A stretch of 64,000 nt of DNA from Flavobacterium anhuiense (GTDB lineage: Bacteria; Bacteroidota; Bacteroidia; Flavobacteriales; Flavobacteriaceae), in assembly GCF_900101855.1 (NCBI RefSeq), contig NZ_FMVC01000004.1:186001-250000 (forward strand). The letters run 5' to 3'. Under the pieces are notes generated by a model, which was given only the letters and a program-made list of their open reading frames with translations, was not told where the DNA came from and made no database searches. This document shows positions 61,640-64,000 of this stretch, piece by piece. A program made the translations under genes and the position numbers. Each line of letters opens with the position of its first letter. Within the stretch, counting starts at the first letter, position 1.

Positions 61640-61800
61640 TTTAGCTTCTCGTTGCCGTTACTTGCGAAGATTTGCTTCGCCTGTTCGCTATCGCTCGGGT
61701 CTCCTTCGTCGAAATGACAAAAATAACGTAAAGCTTTGCGAACTTGCCTTTTTCTAAGAACTGCAGAAAAAAAACTTAGCGTTCTTTGCGTTAAAAAACT
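61640..61800. repeat. mixed degenerate repeat cluster
   Basis: It contains GCGAAGATTTGCTTCGC, GCTATCGCTCGGG, TTCGTCGAAATGAC, and a GTAAAGCTTTGCG...CTTAGCGTTCTTTGCG pair. These are fragments of the families seen at 16382, 18016, 40742 and 40801, piled between ilvE and the MazG-like gene. Confidence 0.65.
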
Positions 61801-61803
61801 TCT

Positions 61804-62184
61804 TTACAATAATTTAGAAAAATCAGGTTTAAAATAATTTGGACCTTTCATTACTTTTCCGTCTTCGCGGTAAATTGGCTTCCCATCTTCTCCTAATTTA
61901 CTCATATTACTACGTTGGATCTCATCAAAAACAGCTTCAATTTTATCCTGAAGTCCGTGCTCGATAATTGTGCCGCACAAGATGTACATCATATCTCCAA
62001 GTGCATCTGCAATTTCAACCAAATCATTATTTTGAACCGCCTCGTAATATTCCTCATTTTCCTCCTTCATTAAATTATAACGAAGTAATTTTTTCTCTGC
62101 TCCTACATCGGCAATTGGAGTTAAACTGTGGCCAATTTTAAAAGCAGTGTGAAATTCGGTTACGGCGTCAAGTTGTTTTTTCAT
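61804..62184 (-). CDS. MazG-like nucleotide pyrophosphohydrolase
   Basis: 126 residues. The metal-binding EExxE is in MKEENEEYYEAV and the matching ExxD in VEIADALGDMMYILCG, as in MazG/all-alpha NTP pyrophosphatases. The C-terminal stretch (RSNMSKLGEDGKPIYREDGKVMKGPNYFKPD) is typical of the phosphoribosyl-ATP pyrophosphohydrolase-like subgroup. It probably removes unusual nucleoside triphosphates; the substrate is not determinable. Confidence 0.9.
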   Translation of the reverse strand: MKKQLDAVTEFHTAFKIGHSLTPIADVGAEKKLLRYNLMKEENEEYYEAVQNNDLVEIADALGDMMYILCGTIIEHGLQDKIEAVFDEIQRSNMSKLGEDGKPIYREDGKVMKGPNYFKPDFSKLL

Positions 62185-62315
62185 ATAGTAGTTTTCTTTT
62201 TTTTGCTAATTTAAATCACTTTCTAATAATCTGAAAAATTATTGAATGAAATGAAAAGGCAATTTAGCAGCAAATCGTTTACAAATCTCTAAATTTGCTA
62301 AAAATTTTTATAATT

Positions 62316-62504
62316 ATGTTTAGTCAAGGACAATTACTATTTGGAGTATGTTTTTTTATCGCTTTTGTAATCATTATGATATTTGCTTATCGAAAAGATT
62401 TGAAATTACACAAAGTTTTCTACAAAGGAAATTACAAAGTACTCCTTGCCTTTCTGCTTTTCATCGTCCTTTTGTTCGTAATTAAAATCTTTCTAAAAAG
62501 ATAA
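62316..62504 (+). CDS. small membrane protein of unknown function
   Basis: 62 residues from ATG 62316 (MFSQGQLLFGVCFFIAFVIIMIFAYRKDLKLHK), with two hydrophobic helices separated by a basic loop and a basic C-terminus (IFLKR). A TAAATTTG -7 element at 62290-62297 supports transcription from just upstream and makes the earlier TTG start unlikely. Function not recognised. Confidence 0.72.
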   Translation: MFSQGQLLFGVCFFIAFVIIMIFAYRKDLKLHKVFYKGNYKVLLAFLLFIVLLFVIKIFLKR

Positions 62505-62601
62505 ATTATTCTGGTCGTGATAAAATAAAACCTAATAATTAGGGGTTATTAGTAAGACTCATAATAAAATTTATAACTTTACCGAAACCAAACAATCTAC
62601 C

Positions 62602-63801
62602 ATGAAAATTCTAAAGTATTTATTTCTTTTTGCACTTTTAAGCTTTGTTGCTCTTACTGTTTTTGTTGCTACACAGAAAGGAGATTTTTCTGTAGAAAGA
62701 AGTAAAGTCATCAATTCGCCTCGTGCAACGGTTTATAACTACCTGAATGACTTTAGAAATTACGAAGATTTTGAATCATGGTCTGTTGAAGATCCTACGA
62801 TTAAAATGACCTATGCTAATAAAACCAGTGGCAATGGCGCTACATTTTATTGGGATGGCGCAGACGGAAAAGGAAATTCTATTATTCTTAAAACGAAAGA
62901 TGGAGAAAGCATCGATCAAAAAATGCAGTTTGATGGCACCGAAGCCGATGTAAACTGGACCTTAAAAGATACTTTAAACGGCAAAACAAAAGTTACTTGG
63001 AAAGGAAAAGGAACTATGAGTTTTCTATTTAAAATATACACCGCTCTTCATGGCGGTTCTGACCGAGTTATTGGAACTATCTATGAAAAAAGTTTAGCTA
63101 ATATTGACAAAAACTTAGATTACGAAACTAAAACTTATGCTGTTAAAGTAGATGGAGTGGTTAAGAAAACTGAAACTCCTTATATCAAGCAGACTTTTAC
63201 TAGCGAAATTGCCAAAGTAAGCAAGAATGCTAGAATTGTAATTCCGAAGCTTATTCAGTTTAGCGAAACAAATGGTTTGTCTGCGGCAGGAAAACCTTTT
63301 ATCATTTATCATACTTACGACACTAAAAATGGTTTAGCAAAGATTTCTATCTGTTTGCCTATTAATAAAGAGATTTCAACAAGTTCGGGAAGCGATATTT
63401 TAGCAGGAAAATTAAATGGTTTCGATGCTGTAAAAACAACGCTTAATGGAGATTATTCCCATAGGAATGAAGCCATTGCAAAAACAACGGCTTACATAAA
63501 CAATCAAAAGATTATTCCAGATTTAAGCTGGTCTCATCTTGAAATTTTGACATTAAGCAAATTGGATGTAAAAGCTTCATCTAAATTGGTGACCGAAATT
63601 TATTTTCCAATAAAACCAAAAGTAGTTCCTGTTGCTACAGAACCTGTCTATGCTCCAGAAACTACTGGCGAAATGACAAGCGAGCCACGAGCAGAACAAC
63701 CTACAGAAAAGCCTCGTACAGAACCTGTAAAACGCAAACCAGCTGCACCAACTCCAGCTCCTGCGCAAACACCTGCACAAGAGGAAGATTCAGAATTTTA
63801 A
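62602..63801 (+). CDS. SRPBCC family protein with GyrI-like domain and proline-rich tail
   Basis: 399 residues. One N-terminal membrane segment (MKILKYLFLFALLSFVALTVFVATQ) is followed by an SRPBCC/polyketide-cyclase-like domain (about 28-165, VERSKVINSPRATVYNYLNDFRNYEDFESWS). A GyrI/effector-binding-like domain follows (about 200-340) with YDTKNGLAKISICLPI and WSHLEILTL, and then a disordered tail rich in Pro, Glu and Thr. Such domains bind small hydrophobic ligands. Membrane-anchored; role unknown. Confidence 0.83.
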   Translation: MKILKYLFLFALLSFVALTVFVATQKGDFSVERSKVINSPRATVYNYLNDFRNYEDFESWSVEDPTIKMTYANKTSGNGATFYWDGADGKGNSIILKTKDGESIDQKMQFDGTEADVNWTLKDTLNGKTKVTWKGKGTMSFLFKIYTALHGGSDRVIGTIYEKSLANIDKNLDYETKTYAVKVDGVVKKTETPYIKQTFTSEIAKVSKNARIVIPKLIQFSETNGLSAAGKPFIIYHTYDTKNGLAKISICLPINKEISTSSGSDILAGKLNGFDAVKTTLNGDYSHRNEAIAKTTAYINNQKIIPDLSWSHLEILTLSKLDVKASSKLVTEIYFPIKPKVVPVATEPVYAPETTGEMTSEPRAEQPTEKPRTEPVKRKPAAPTPAPAQTPAQEEDSEF

Positions 63802-63880
63802 ATAATTTCAAAAGCGCATTAAACCTTTTGTTTTAAATTCTGTCTAACTTCTATTAAAAAAAGTTTACAAAACAAAAAGT

Positions 63881-64000
63881 TTGATAGACGAGAAAGAATT
63901 TATAAAACAACTATTAACCCCTGAAACGCAAAATACTGCGTTTCAAAAACTCTTGTCTGATTATCAGAAACCTTTGTATTCTCATATTCGAAACATTGTT
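63881..64000 (+). CDS. ECF-type sigma factor, N-terminal fragment cut by window edge
   Basis: Forty codons from a TTG at 63881: LIDEKEFIKQLLTPETQNTAFQKLL, then SDYQKPLYSHIRNIV, matching the region-2 start of extracytoplasmic-function sigma-70 factors. The TTG is the likely initiator because no ATG lies near in frame. The rest, including region 4, is outside the window. Confidence 0.75.
   Translation, partial: MIDEKEFIKQLLTPETQNTAFQKLLSDYQKPLYSHIRNIV

Noticed and set aside
1..64000. CRISPR arrays, insertion sequences or prophage
   Set aside because: No regularly spaced identical repeats with unique spacers, transposase, integrase or phage structural genes were seen; the five-copy motif at 39.4-39.8 kb has irregular spacing and is not a CRISPR.

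Overview
The window looks like a chromosomal segment of a Flavobacterium (Bacteroidota, F. johnsoniae-like). The clues are an AT-rich sequence, almost no Shine-Dalgarno sequences, promoters of the TTTG-N21-TAnnTTTG type, a type IX secretion (T9SS) sorting tail, bacillithiol and menaquinone genes, and many intergenic palindromes of families typical of flavobacteria. Most of it is ordinary core genome, with three accessory or unusual stretches.

Layout. 1-4814: cation/proton antiporter (cut by the window edge), L-serine dehydratase, secreted SH3 protein, panB. 4825-5358: a four-helix-bundle (23S-intervening-sequence type) gene enclosed by a perfect 35-nt inverted repeat. 5368-13541: RluA-type pseudouridine synthase, aldehyde dehydrogenase, membrane protein, large hybrid histidine kinase, zinc metallopeptidase. 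13778-16234: tRNA-His, bacillithiol deacetylase, isochorismate synthase and a hotdog thioesterase. 16501-28477: lipoprotein, T9SS-exported modular nuclease, purL, fatty acyl-CoA ligase, PhyH dioxygenase, DEDDh exonuclease. 28666-34188: an accessory stretch with an unknown basic protein, two tiny genes that each have a promoter and terminator, and a Hachiman-type antiphage pair (hamA plus a frameshifted hamB). 34401-42036: tatD, then an RNA-repair locus. 42258-48770: a MarR-controlled beta-oxidation operon carrying a second, frameshifted four-helix-bundle cassette. 49003-64000: chitinase, small envelope proteins, Cu/Zn superoxide dismutase, carbonic anhydrase plus SulP transporter, dps/oxyR, mnmD, ilvE, a MazG-like enzyme, an SRPBCC protein and the start of an ECF sigma factor.

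The most striking locus is 35462-42036. It holds RtcB RNA ligase, a zinc-ribbon/TerD-like protein, an HD phosphohydrolase and a WYL regulator. Between the divergent arms lies about 400 bp containing a tRNA-Lys(UUU)-like sequence whose anticodon stem is split by a 45-nt insertion, a loose T-arm, and five copies of a motif with invariant spacing, GAAGTAA-N7-TTGACC. An RNA ligase beside an interrupted tRNA mimic suggests a tRNA-damage sensing or repair system with its own decoy or substrate RNA. The sequence features are directly visible; the function is inference.

A second theme is that four-helix-bundle genes sit inside inverted repeats that elsewhere occur as empty hairpins, which resembles the layout of 23S rRNA intervening sequences. 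One copy sits between panB and the RluA gene, the other inside the beta-oxidation operon.
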